DNA from: Chara braunii
Lineage: Eukaryota > Streptophyta > Charophyceae > Charales > Characeae
NCBI GenBank assembly: GCA_003427395.1
Contig: BFEA01000049.1
Coordinates: forward strand, 3,038,576-3,076,541
Direction: 5' to 3'
Length of the DNA stretch: 37,966 bases
How positions within the stretch are numbered: position 1 is the stretch's first letter; every line of letters starts with the position of its first letter. Positions 9,312 through 19,092 of this stretch are shown piece by piece. The notes under the pieces are model-generated. The model saw only the letters and a program-made list of their open reading frames with translations, searched no databases and had not been told where the DNA came from. The position numbers were made by a program, and so were the translations under genes.

Positions 9312-9810
9312 CTTCCCGAACGCCTTGATAACATCCAGATACCTTTTATGAGGTGCTTGTGTGACTGTGCCCTTAGTGAGGGCGTGGACGGGAAAAAACA
9401 AAGAAGCAACGAAAAAAAAAAAAAAAAAACCCTTATCCTGTGATTGAGGGCGGATACATGATGCTACATCAGTGAGACGGTTACGTGTCACCCGTGAAAC
9501 ACGCCCTGCCTGGCTGGCAGGGCACTACAAGGAAATCAAAACAAAAACAGAAAGGAAAACAAACTGCAATCCCTTTTTCGACATAATGGTCAGATGCATT
9601 CGTCAAAGCACTGGTATAACTTTCACCCTCGTGAGTGCCTTCCCCGCCATCCCTGGAGTGTGAGCTCTTCGTTTTCTTTGTTTTTTTTTCCGTTTTTTTT
9701 TTTTTTTTTTTTTTTTCATCGGCCTCTAACCCTGCCCCGAGCTCCGTGTTTTCAGGAGTAGGCTACTAGATGGACTTTGCGTTTGCCTGTGAAAGGTAGT
9801 GGTGGTTTAA
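9175..9810. mobile_element. TTAA-flanked MITE in X copy 1
   Basis: The 13-bp terminal inverted repeats are ACCACCACTACCT (9179-9191) and AGGTAGTGGTGGT (9794-9806). Both are flanked by TTAA (9175-9178 and 9807-9810), the target duplication typical of piggyBac-type transposition. X copy 2 runs straight through the equivalent site (around 11665-11680) without the insert, so the boundaries are confirmed by an empty paralogous site. The body of about 628 bp has A tracts (about 9277-9309 and 9411-9429) and a T tract (about 9695-9716). It has no transposase frame. Confidence 0.8.
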
Positions 9811-10275
9811 CGAAACTTCTTTTAAATGACCATTATAAAGAACTTATGAGATTTTTGGAAAGTTGAACTATGACTGGGGCTTGAGTGTGTGAGGCGTGGC
9901 GTGAGTTACAGGGAACAATAAAGTTGACCAAATTGGTGTATGGCAATGTGACTATTGTGTGTGCCTGTGTTTTATGCAGGTTAGTATTTTGAAGCTTGGT
10001 ATATGGACCATACTTTGGAGGCAGTGAGAATGACAGCCATGTGACGCACGATCTGCTTACCTGATGGATTTATGTTTCACCTTTTTTTATTTTATCTCGA
10101 GTTCTAATTGATATATGAGTGTTGGGATATTTATTTATTTATTGGGCGATTTTGCTTGTGAATTTTTATAGTTGGACGTTGTAGTCATGACAACCGTCAA
10201 AGTCAAATCCCTTGACTTCTTTCCAGACCCTGGATGATGGAGCTGGTCTCTAGGGCAATAAGAGACGATTGCGAC

Positions 10276-10293
10276 CACAGGTATGAACCTGTG
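10276..10293 (+). repeat. Perfect hairpin near end of X copy 1
   Basis: CACAGGT and ACCTGTG (7 bp) around atga. The same stem with a different loop (ccat on the + strand) is at 11143-11160 in X copy 2. Confidence 0.75.
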
Positions 10294-10417
10294 TACCACC
10301 CACTTTCCGCAAGGTGCAGAAGAGGGTGTGGTTCTTAACCGCACTTGGCGGTTGTCCAACGCCGAGAGATCATTCCCTCAAGGCGCGTGTCAGCCAACAC
10401 TTGAGTGTCGAACGCGA

Positions 10418-11017
10418 TGTCGGGCGCATCGGTCCGGCACTGCACGTGGCAGCGCGGGATCCTCTAGGCCACGTCACGCAGGAGTTGGAACTTACCTCCA
10501 CCTTACAGGAGTTGTCACCTCCCTTCGGTGGGCGTATCCCCGCCGAGCTACCAGTCCACAGTACGAAAGCTACTCGGTTGCAATCGTAGAGGTGGACCAG
10601 CCGAGGGCGTTTCTCGTTCGCTGTAGCATAGGGGGTACGGGCGGTAATACTCCTATCGGACCCGCACGTGAACCGACATCTTGGGAGGCTGAAGTCCCAA
10701 GCGCGGCTCGTCGTCGGTCGGCTAGGACGCATCCCACACACCACGCGCACACCACTTTACTAACACAAAAAAACAAAACGCACACACACACACACACACA
10801 CATTGAACTACGCGACAACACTCCTAGTCCCTTCAGTAGCCGTCCCATAACTTCCCGACGCGGAAATCGGATAGGAGTCGCGTGCGAGACTCAGTATAAA
10901 ACCGCGCGGACGCAGGGCTAACTCATATCGACTCGCAATGCAAACGTACGCAAGCAGCCGCAGTGATGACGTACTATGTAGTACCCATACTCACGCGGTC
11001 CTCGTTAATCTCGAGCG
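10418..11017 (+). mobile_element. LTR2 solo repeat, copy 1
   Basis: It starts TGTCGGGCGCATCGG and ends near CTCGAGCG. It matches 19092-17851 (minus, with an added MITE and about 70 bp more) and, for its first half, 36006-36430. The reading frames in it are short and not conserved in the other copies. It sits exactly between two inverted X arms. A CA microsatellite (10781-10802) is shared in position with the GT tract at 18069-18096. No clean 5-bp target duplication is visible, and the right end is uncertain by about 6 bases. Confidence 0.65.
10781..10802. repeat. (CA)11 microsatellite
   Basis: A pure CA run inside LTR2 copy 1. The homologous place in the inverted LTR2 copy carries (GT)14 at 18069-18096. 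Confidence 0.95.
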
Positions 11018-12022
11018 TCGCACTCGACACTCAAGTGTCGACTGACACGCGCCTTGAGGGTTAATCTCTCGACGCTGGACAACCGCCATGCACAGTTGAA
11101 GACCACACACCCTCTTCTGCACTCTATGCACAGTGGGTGGTACACAGGTCCATACCTGTGGTGGCAGTCGCTTCTTACTGCCCTGGAGATGAGTCTCATT
11201 CCGGGCCTGGGCGAAAGTCAAGGGGTTTGACTTTGACGGCTGCCACGGACTACAACGTCCAACCATACAAACTCTAAAAAGCAAGGGTAAAAAGAGAACC
11301 TCCCTTCCCTCTCGAGACATAATCCAGTTAACCCTTATTCACACTCATAGTAGGTCTCTCAAATACTCAGGACACTTATAAATACGTAAGGGTTGATTAT
11401 ATAGGACGATCACTTCTCACAGTCACAGTGAGGCTCCTCTCAGCCATACATGTATGAAATCGCAGGCAATCACATCCAGAGTCCGAACCACAACCATACC
11501 TGCAATCACATAAAAGATTCAACCAGAAGTCCATGCACTACACGGGGTCAACTTCAACCATTCCTCACACTCATACCCCTCGTTTTAGCCATACAAGCCT
11601 CACTCGTGCAACTCTTAAATAAATACTCAGTACTTTTGTTGGATGACCATTCAATGAAGTCCGGGTAAAAACACAACAAAACAATTCAAATCTCAAGGCT
11701 AAGGCCTTTAGGTTGAGTGGCCGGAGTGAATTGGAGTTGAATCGTAAACCGACGAATCGGCAACCGACTTGTTTCATAAGTGATAACAGAAGATGATCCT
11801 CGTACGATCAAGCTGAATCTAGTCCGAATCCTGAATCAAACGGTCCAGAGGACCTGTGACACAAGATAGGTTAATGCCCACGGCTAAATCTATAAGTTTA
11901 TGGAGAATAATCCCCATATCACGATCTCACTCAAAACATCCTAATTATCTAAGCCTAAGTCTACCCTAAAGCAGTGCCCAAAACAAAAGTGGACCAATGA
12001 CAGAATCTCCCCTACACAGGGT

Positions 12023-12040
12023 GAATCGCCAGAATCGCCA
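12023..12040 (-). promoter_or_regulatory. Primer-binding-site-like sequence, X copy 2
   Basis: On the minus strand it reads TGGCGATTCTGGCGATTC, two bases beyond the LTR-like end at 12043. See the copy 1 site at 8817 for its possible tRNA-Arg primer. Confidence 0.5.
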
Positions 12041-12660
12041 CCTGTCAAAATATAATCTATCTTCTATAAATTAGGAAAATTTCGGCAGCGCTTCCTGTAG
12101 GAAAATTGCCTTTTTATAATTTATATCAGCCTGAATATGAAACCAAAAATAGTCTTTGACTTTCCAAAGTCCAATTTTGTCTAACTCCCTGAATTAGCAA
12201 AAATTTGGGCAGCACTCCCTTTAGAAAATGAGACTTTTCAGATTTTTACTAAGTTATATACGAACCTTAGACAAGTTGAGCTTTGAAAAGTCAGAAATTT
12301 GACTAACTCCTTGGATTTGCAGAAATTTCGGCAGCGCTTCCCGTAGGGAAAGTAGCTTACCAAGATTTATACAAAGCGAAGTATAACAAAAAATTTCAGA
12401 AAATGCGAGAATCGATCTAAGTAAAATAAACTTAGCTAAGAAAATGCAGAAATCGAACTAACTCCTATCGCTCTAGCACGTGGCGAACTTCTAAAGCAAC
12501 TACCTGTCAAACTGAATCTCTGACCAAGTAGTAGCCTCACTGAGTCACATGCAATGCCAAACCACAAAAGTAAGTACTCTCGCCACCCGAAGTCAATTTA
12601 GCAAACAATAGTTCATAGTCTTTCAATGATTTAACCTTTTATACCCTGCTTACATAGGGC

Positions 12661-13490
12661 ATTGGGATTGACCATTCGTCTTAGAAACAATGCCAACCCT
12701 CTGTCTTAGTTATACCCGAACAGGTTGCACAACTACTTTTCTCTTCATTGGGCATATGACTGAGCCATTCATCTTAGAAACCATGCTTAGTCGCACTGAA
12801 CTGTTTAAATAACCAAATTATATATATTTCTCTGAACTTAATCTTCAAGAATGAGCGTAGGACTGATCCATTCATCTTAGAAACAATGCTCAGTCGGCCC
12901 AAGTTACCTTCAATTATAACTCTTGATTATACTCTCTTCGCTCGTGATAAGGCTATAGTCAGACTATTCATCTTAGAAACAATGCCTGACTAGCCTTGTT
13001 CGTATATAAGTACATATATATACGACATTATAGAGAATCTTATTCCTTTGTTCTCATTATGGTCCTGTGGCCTCAAACTTAGGCCATTCATCTTAGAAAC
13101 AATGTCTAGTCCTCTGGCCTGAGTCTCCCTCAGAATAAAACAATCAAAAAGAGTTGAGTCATTCATCTTAGAAACAATGCTCAACCCCTTTTTCTCAACA
13201 CATAAAAAGGCAGAGTACCCTGGGTCAAGACCTAGAGACTGTTAAGAAACCACCAAAAATAAACAGCGACCGGACCATTCATCTTAGAAACAATGTCTGG
13301 TCCTCGAAAGTCAAACAATCAATACCCATCGGAAATAAAGTAGCCACACAATTCATCTTAGAAACAATGTCTGACACAATTAAAAAAACACAGCAACCAA
13401 GTCATTCATCTTAGAAACGATGCTTGGTCCTTCACAAAACAAGACAAAACATAGCAGTCAGGTCATTCATCTTAGAAACAATGCCTGACC
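12661..13490 (-). repeat. Hairpin array with covarying stems, X copy 2
   Basis: Ten copies of the loop cattcatcttagaaacaatg (as read on +), each with different complementary arms. Perfect or near-perfect pairs: 12758-12764/12786-12792; 12861-12866/12890-12895; 12951-12955 plus 12958-12962 with 12986-12995 (10 bp with a 2-nt bulge); 13153-13158/13180-13185 (GTTGAG/CTCAAC); 13268-13275/13295-13302 (8 bp, one G-U); 13396-13401/13423-13428 (ACCAAG/CTTGGT); 13457-13462/13484-13489 (GTCAGG/CCTGAC). Weaker ones are near 12680, 13095 and 13360. Confidence 0.9.
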
Positions 13491-13758
13491 CTATAAGACC
13501 CATTCAATCGCAAGCAAAACTGCCTTGCTCCCAACCTTCCCCCTGATGCAACCCCTTGTGACAATCTGCTTTCAGGCAATCAAGGAAACTGAAACTGCCA
13601 TTATACATGCATTCCTTCAGTTAGTCTGATTTTATATCCTGAAAGTCAATCCAAAAAGCCAAAGTAAGTGTTGCATACAACCCAATCAACCAATACATGG
13701 GGAGGTGTATAGATAGGGGTTATACTGGATTTATAAGGGAAGGCTATAGTTACCTCTT

Positions 13759-13815
13759 AGTTCCCTGCCTCCAGAACTCCTCCTGAGTTCCGGCAGAGCT
13801 CCCGCAATCGGTGGG
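13759..13815 (-). repeat. 57-nt identical core of X, copy 2
   Basis: Reverse complement of 6919-6975, with no differences. Confidence 0.85.
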
Positions 13816-14048
13816 GCGAACCTCCCACAGAGGCCTTGGCGTGGATTTACGGGTTGCAATCCCGCCTGCCGCCTTCCTCTCTGAACCAATGGACTAGACT
13901 GAGAGTAAGAAGGGTAGAAGGTAGAAGGTTTAGCCTCTCAGATCCAATGAGGGTGCTCTCAGACTCGCAGGAGAGGGGCTTGGTTTCTTGATACACCTGA
14001 GGGCCCCGCAATGGTAGCCAACGTGACAGCTTGATCACCCGGGTGTCA

Positions 14049-14071
14049 AATTGTTGATCTCCACCCTCCTG
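14049..14071 (-). promoter_or_regulatory. Polypurine-tract-like segment, X copy 2
   Basis: On the minus strand, AGGAGGGTGGAGATCAACAA ends just before the TGACACCC start. The form resembles polypurine tracts upstream of plant 3' LTRs. Copy 1 has a decayed equivalent at 6647-6680 (GGAGGGTC ... TTAACAATT). Confidence 0.45.
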
Positions 14072-14860
14072 ATGAACCCCCTATTTGCAGCAATAGCCCC
14101 TTTCACCACCACTTTTCTACCCTGCGGCAGCAGCCTCTCCTGGAGTCCAATCCCTTTTCTGCTCACCATACCTTCACTTCCCAGTACGAAGCCATAGTCC
14201 TACTGCTCCGAGCGGCTGCCGTACTTAGCACATAGCAACACCCCGTAGAAGTCTCAAGCAACGCTATAGCAGATTCTATAGCTAGTGGTGGGCAGCAAGG
14301 TACACAATTTATGGAACGACGCCAAGCTATAGCACAATAGGACGTGAGATCAGTTTCGGCCTGTCACAGGCATTGTGTACGGCCAGTGAAACCGGCCCAG
14401 CTACAGCAGGTGCTACCAATACACAATAGCCCGCGCAGTCGTCAGCCAGCTCAACAACCCCCGACAAAACACAACATTCAAGGCAAGTGGCGAAGCTCAC
14501 CCCAAAGGAATGACGAGGGTTGTCGCAGCTTCACAGCTTACCCTTCCCTTCTTGCTATCTCGCGCAGCAGGACGAGTAGTACTCAGTACTCATTCCTATG
14601 GCAAGCATGCGGCCTCCGGGGCCGGTTCTTAGTTATTCTTTTTACTTGGCCAGTACGCATCAGCCAGTTGACCCCACGAGACTTTCGCAACAAAATCGCG
14701 GTGCAACAAGATCACAATAACATGCGGAGTCAGGCGGCCGTAACAGCCCCGGCCCACCGGTGACCAATTGACAATGGCCACCACAACAGGCTACTTGCCA
14801 CCCGCTTAGTGTAGCAGCCTCCTCAGCCAGTCACCCACTTCAACTGGAGCTCGAACCGTA
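14072..14860. other. Flank upstream of X copy 2
   Basis: Non-coding by my reading. The first 60 bases share blocks with the flank of X copy 1 (about 6590-6650). The remainder, read on the minus strand, has repeated GCTG-type words and segments that loosely resemble the CTG-rich stretch upstream of X copy 3. It is probably further X internal sequence. Confidence 0.3.
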
Positions 14861-17850
14861 GACACGGTCATATGGGTAGGTTTCCAAGTTCTACCTCCCA
14901 TCGGCGCAAGTGGCCCAACCCCAATGGGCAGAAGGCAAGTCTCCAACATGTGGTCGGCCTCCCGCTGCTACTATGGGCAAGATCGAATGGATCTTCCACT
15001 AGAACACGGAAAGATACATCGCCAGTCCGAAACGCCCCCTCCTCCCTTCACGACTTCTTCTTTGTTAGTTATGTCCATTGAGCAGTCGTCAATCATTAAG
15101 CTGATCGCCACCATAGCCTGACCACCGGCCCCTTGCCCCGTAATCACGTCCAATCAGGTTCGTACTCACTCCTTCCCCATCGCCATCTCCGCGCCTGCAT
15201 CCGGTGCACTTCTCTGTCTAGATTCGGCCTCCTCCGAACTCCAAATCTACTAACCTTCTGCTCCGACTAACTGCAGAATCGGATTTGCCACATCCAATAA
15301 TCCTGAACTGGTGTTTTAGTTTGTCTGATTCCGTGAGTGAATCTTCCCCTGTAAAAGGGGCAGGTTCATCCTAGCCCGTAGTCTACTAAAACGGGCACAA
15401 CCAATTCGGGTATGACCATGGCAACGCTGTTGCGTACGACCAAGGTGAAGATGTCGAAAACGGACGGGAGGGGCAGCGACGGCCTCTTTCATTCGTTGTT
15501 TGCTTCCTTTCCGGCATTTAGCGCATCTTCCCGCCTCTATACATGCAAAAATAAGACCGTATCTACCCCTAAACTGTGGAAATATACATTGCACTTCCAC
15601 AAAAAAAACGAAATACTTTTTCCGGCGCAACTCCTATCCGTCACGCTTCAACCCTTCGTACCATTAACCAAAACTAGACTTATACCCCACTTCGCAACCA
15701 TGAAAGACCCCCACCTAATAACTTCCCTTGTCCGATTCCGTTTAGATTCGGTTGAGCTTCGCATTAACCGCTCCCTCCATATCTACACTCCCGTCACCTT
15801 CACACAACCTATAATTCTCATAGCACTGATTCCACTACCTTACTACAAATTTTGACCGCGCCATTCGATTCACGACACCCCAAAACCCCAGTTTCGCACC
15901 CTGGCTCGCATGATTTCGTCAAGAATCGGGCGAGCTACGTAATCTCCAGCCCGCCATATCCACTCCTTCCGACAGCTCTGAGCGCTGACCTTCTCTCTAA
16001 CCCCCCGTTCTACTAATTCACTAACTAATCCGACTTCACAATCGGACTCGCCTACTCCTAACACGGTAAGAGCGCCCCTCTCCCCTCTTGTTTCCATTCA
16101 CGATCGAAGGTGTACTGCTTTCTCCGCTGCGCCCTGCCCCTTCGTTCCACCATCTCCGTTCTTTCAGTGAGCGTGCATCTGGCGTGAAATGGCGCCCAGG
16201 TACGTCTCCCTCACTTACCTCGCCCTCCGTTTCGTGCCCTCACCAACTCCGGTCTTCTTGTGCCCGACAGTTGGAGACCGTTCAACACTATACTACACGC
16301 CCCCCCCCTTGGCTAGTTCTATCAACGATCACGTGTAGTCCCTCCTTTCTGCTGCGCGTGACCTGCCTTTCCGCCATCCTTGCCCCCCCCCTGTCGAATG
16401 CACCCGGTACAGATCCGCGCGAGGTTCACCCTCCCCGCCTTTCGTTGCTATGCCCGACCCCCAGTTCGCTCCGCTCGCCCGTGCGACTAGCCCCCGCAAC
16501 CACGCTGCGCTATCGCTTTCCCTGCTGCTATCTAAGGCTGCCCGGTCGGACCCACTGCCCGCCACTCCTCTGCGATGTGGCTCCGCCCGACCTCACTGCG
16601 TCGCACCGCTGGGCTCTCAACTCGCCCCGGCTGCGCTCCCTGCTCTTCTCCTCCCCGGTCATCTCCTCGCCAGGCTTTCTACTACTGGCGCAGCCCCCCT
16701 TTTTTAGTGTACCTGGCGCACAACCACGTCGGGTTCATCCCCCTTCTCCTCACTAGCCCCCATCCGACACCCGCTGCCCTTTTCCCCTGGTCGGTAAGTA
16801 CCCGACTCACTCACCCCGCCGTTTGACGCCTACAACTGTGCAGCGCTGCCCGCTCCGCTATCGGTCTATTCTGCCGCGGCTACCTGGTGCGTTACTTACC
16901 CTGCCCAGCGGTTGCCCGGTGCCACCCGACCGGACTCACGCCCGTCACCTGCTGGGCCCCTAGGGGGAGGGGATTGGAGGGGAAACATAGCGACTGGCCT
17001 CTCAAGGAGGCCTGGGTCTGATGCTACCGGCCGACCCCTGGATGGTACCGCCCACCTGCCGTGCTCCAGCCTATTCCCTTATTCGAGGCTTGGGCGCGAG
17101 CGTGGTTGTTACGGGGTTCCCTGCGAATACAACCCACCCCCGCGTGGCCCCGCCTCGCTTGAAATACGGACAAATGGTAAGTAAAAACAAAATATTAATC
17201 ACGAAAACTCAGAACTAAGGCCGCCCGACAAAAGGGGGAAAGGGGGTATATTAGATGTCGCCGTCGGCCCTGCCGCGCCCCCCCACGGACTGCAAAACCA
17301 CGAGGGATAGCCCTCCCCGATCTCAACCTCGTGGCTCCTCCTCGCCACTTCGATACTCCCACGTCCTTGCCGGTCGATCTCGATCCCTGAATCTCTCTGA
17401 TAAAGGTCAAATGTCGTAGCCTGCTAACGCTAGGCCCAAAGGTCTAGTTCTGATGCGCACGCAAATGCAAAGACACCGCGTGACGCGCGGGTCCACCCAG
17501 AACATTTCAAACCCTCGTTATTGTCGATGCCGCCTTCCGTACGTACGCATAAGTCACAGGCAGGCACAACAATCCGTAATACATAATCTTTTTAATCCCT
17601 ACTTAATCAGAAAATGAAAATTCCCGGTTGGTGATCGCGCCGATCCTTCAGCTATCAATAAATAAAAAGATCGCGCGCGCCTCAAATCCGCGCGCCCACA
17701 CACTCTCTATTCTAGCCAACCATCCGGCCATCGTAACCACGCAGACGCAGCCGCGCCTCGCGCGGTATACTTAACTTCAAGCCGATCTCTTTTTTTCCGT
17801 CATTTGCAAAAACCAGGGCGGATACCCTTGTAAGGGTATTCGCGCCGACA
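14860..17850 (-). mobile_element. Family Y repeat, copy A
   Basis: The reverse complement starts at 17850 with TGTCGGCGCG and the terminal palindrome, and matches copy B for at least 600 bp: GGATTAAAAAGATTATGT in both, CGTACGTACGG-like words, then GGGCCTAG. The internal unit at 15860-16100 carries the Y hairpin CGC..GATTTC gtcaa GAATC..GCG. It abuts the end of LTR2 copy 2 with no spacer. The + strand frames at 16088-16830 are long but Ser/Pro/Leu-rich and are probably compositional. The 3' limit near 14860 is approximate. Confidence 0.6.
17818..17843. repeat. Family Y terminal palindrome, copy A
   Basis: 12-bp arms around GT, with one G/T mismatch that would be a wobble pair in RNA on one strand. 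Confidence 0.8.
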
Positions 17851-18068
17851 GCGACCCTCGAGATTAACGAGGATCGCGTGAGTATGGGTACTACATAGTA
17901 CGCCATCATTACGATCGCTTGCGTACGCTTGCATTGCGAATCGATATGAGTTAGCCCTGCGTCCGCGCGATTTTATACTAAGTCTCGCGCGGGTCGCCTA
18001 TCCGATTTCCGCGTCAGAAGGTTATGAGATGACTACTTTAGGGACTAGGAGTGTTGTTGCGTTGTTTG

Positions 18069-18096
18069 GTGTGTGTGTGTGTGTGTGTGTGTGTGT
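18069..18096. repeat. (GT)14 microsatellite
   Basis: Lies in LTR2 copy 2, homologous in position to the CA tract of copy 1. Confidence 0.95.
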
Positions 18097-18471
18097 TTCT
18101 ATTTTTATGTTCGTTATAGTGGTGTGCGCGTGGCAAGTGAGATGCGTTCTAGTCGACCGGCGACGAGTCGCGCTTGGGACCTCAACCCCCCAAGATGTCG
18201 ATTCGCGTGCGGGTCCTTTAGAGGCGTAACACCGCGCGTACCCCCTATGCTACAACGAACGAGAAACGCCCTCCGTTGGTCCACCTCTGCGATTGCAGCT
18301 GATTAGCTTTCGTAATGTGAACTGGTAGCTCGGCAGGAATATGCCCACCGAAGGGAAATAACAACTCCCGTAAGGTGGAGGTAAGTCGTGCCTCGAGTAG
18401 GCCCTATCCTGTCGTAGAGGCTCGTGAGAGGTATGGTTGGCGCACTCGGTCGGAGCGGCTTGTGGAAGCTC

Positions 18472-18998
18472 CATCAACAGAAAAATTCCCACGAGAAATG
18501 AAAGTTGAAAAAACATTCAAAAAAAAAAAATCCTTCATATTTATAAATTATCATTCCAATGTTTGTCCAATTCTAAAATTTACAGTTCTATTTGATAAGT
18601 TCCCGTCTAAATATGAGCTTTCCCTTCCAACTACATCTATTTGTTCAAGATGGAATGAAAGTCTTGAAGAGTTTAAGAAATGTTGTAATTAAACTTTCAT
18701 TCTACTACAACAAATATCTTCAAATTTAGATTGGATTAATTTATTTATGACTGAAAATCCTTACTTAGAATGATAGTCCAATTAAAATATTTCATAAACT
18801 CATCCAGACTTTCATTCCATCTCTAGCATGCAGTTAAAATAATAAGGGATACCCCATTCTTGGAAGGAAAGTTTTCAAGTAAGACGAAAAATTTTAAAAT
18901 TGGAATGACATTTTTTAAGATGGAATGAAAATTTAAAATTTATAAAGTAATTTTACTATAGAATAAATATTTAATTCTGGAAAAATTTTCTGTTGATG
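18472..18998. mobile_element. AT-rich MITE inside LTR2
   Basis: Terminal inverted repeats CATCAACAGAAAAATTCC (18472-18489) and its imperfect complement ending CTGTTGATG (18979-18998). The body is AT-rich, unlike its GC-rich host repeat, and holds sub-repeats of GATGGAATGAAA in both orientations (about 18650, 18810 and 18920). No transposase frame. No clear target duplication, so the superfamily is unassigned. LTR2 copies 1 and 3 lack it. Confidence 0.65.
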
Positions 18999-19092
18999 TA
19001 TATTCTTGACGAGGATTAAAACCAACTCCTGCGTGACGTGACCATGAGGGTTCTGCACTGCCTTGTGCGGTGCCGGACCGATGCGCCCGACA

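Larger units (their letters stand above)
6647..10417 (+). mobile_element. Family X LTR element, copy 1
   Basis: It aligns along its length, in inverted orientation, with 11018-14071, and for its first 700 bp with 35312-36005. Order: purine-rich segment (6647-6690), LTR-like body (6695-8814), primer-binding-site-like sequence (8817-8834), then about 1 kb of internal sequence ending in hairpins (10276-10293 and 10395-10410). A TTAA-flanked MITE (9175-9810) interrupts the internal part and is absent from copy 2. No gag or pol frame is present, so it is a non-autonomous or heavily truncated element. Confidence 0.65.
12043..14048 (-). repeat. LTR-like body of X copy 2
   Basis: On the minus strand it begins TGACACCCGGGTG and ends TTTTGACA; length 2006 bp. 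It contains the 57-nt core (13759-13815), the hairpin array (12661-13490) and about three 122-bp type units (12060-12400). It is bounded upstream by a purine-rich segment and downstream by a primer-site-like sequence. Confidence 0.55.
11018..14071 (-). mobile_element. Family X LTR element, copy 2
   Basis: The reverse complement follows X copy 1 throughout: polypurine-like segment (14071-14049), LTR-like body (14048-12043), primer-binding-like site (12040-12023), then internal sequence down to the palindrome at 11025-11040 (CGACACT and AGTGTCG around CA). I estimate roughly 75-80 % identity to copy 1 by eye. It lacks the TTAA MITE. No gag or pol frame is present. Confidence 0.65.
17851..19092 (-). 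mobile_element. LTR2 repeat, copy 2, interrupted
   Basis: On the minus strand it starts at 19092 with TGTCGGGCGCATCGG and ends at 17851, next to Y copy A. A MITE occupies 18472-18998. Without it the repeat is about 715 bp. The segment 18400-18470 is missing from LTR2 copy 1 but present in copy 3 (about 36085-36180), so copy 1 carries a deletion. Its start cuts into the gypsy gag frame at 19093, which dates it after the gypsy insertion. Confidence 0.65.

Noticed and set aside
9186-9491. Minus-strand frame with Phe runs
   Set aside because: Translation of poly-A tracts inside the MITE.
10283-10921. + strand frame of 212 codons across LTR2
   Set aside because: It crosses the X/LTR2 boundary and a CA microsatellite, and the other LTR2 copies do not keep it open.
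12661-13490. CRISPR-like array (20-nt repeats with unique spacers)
   Set aside because: Spacing is irregular, the repeat flanks are complementary to each other, the context is a eukaryotic LTR element and no cas genes exist nearby.
16088-16830. Overlapping + strand frames of 80-220 codons
   Set aside because: GC-rich Pro/Ser/Leu-rich composition in three frames at once, within the antisense of Y copy A; no motif.
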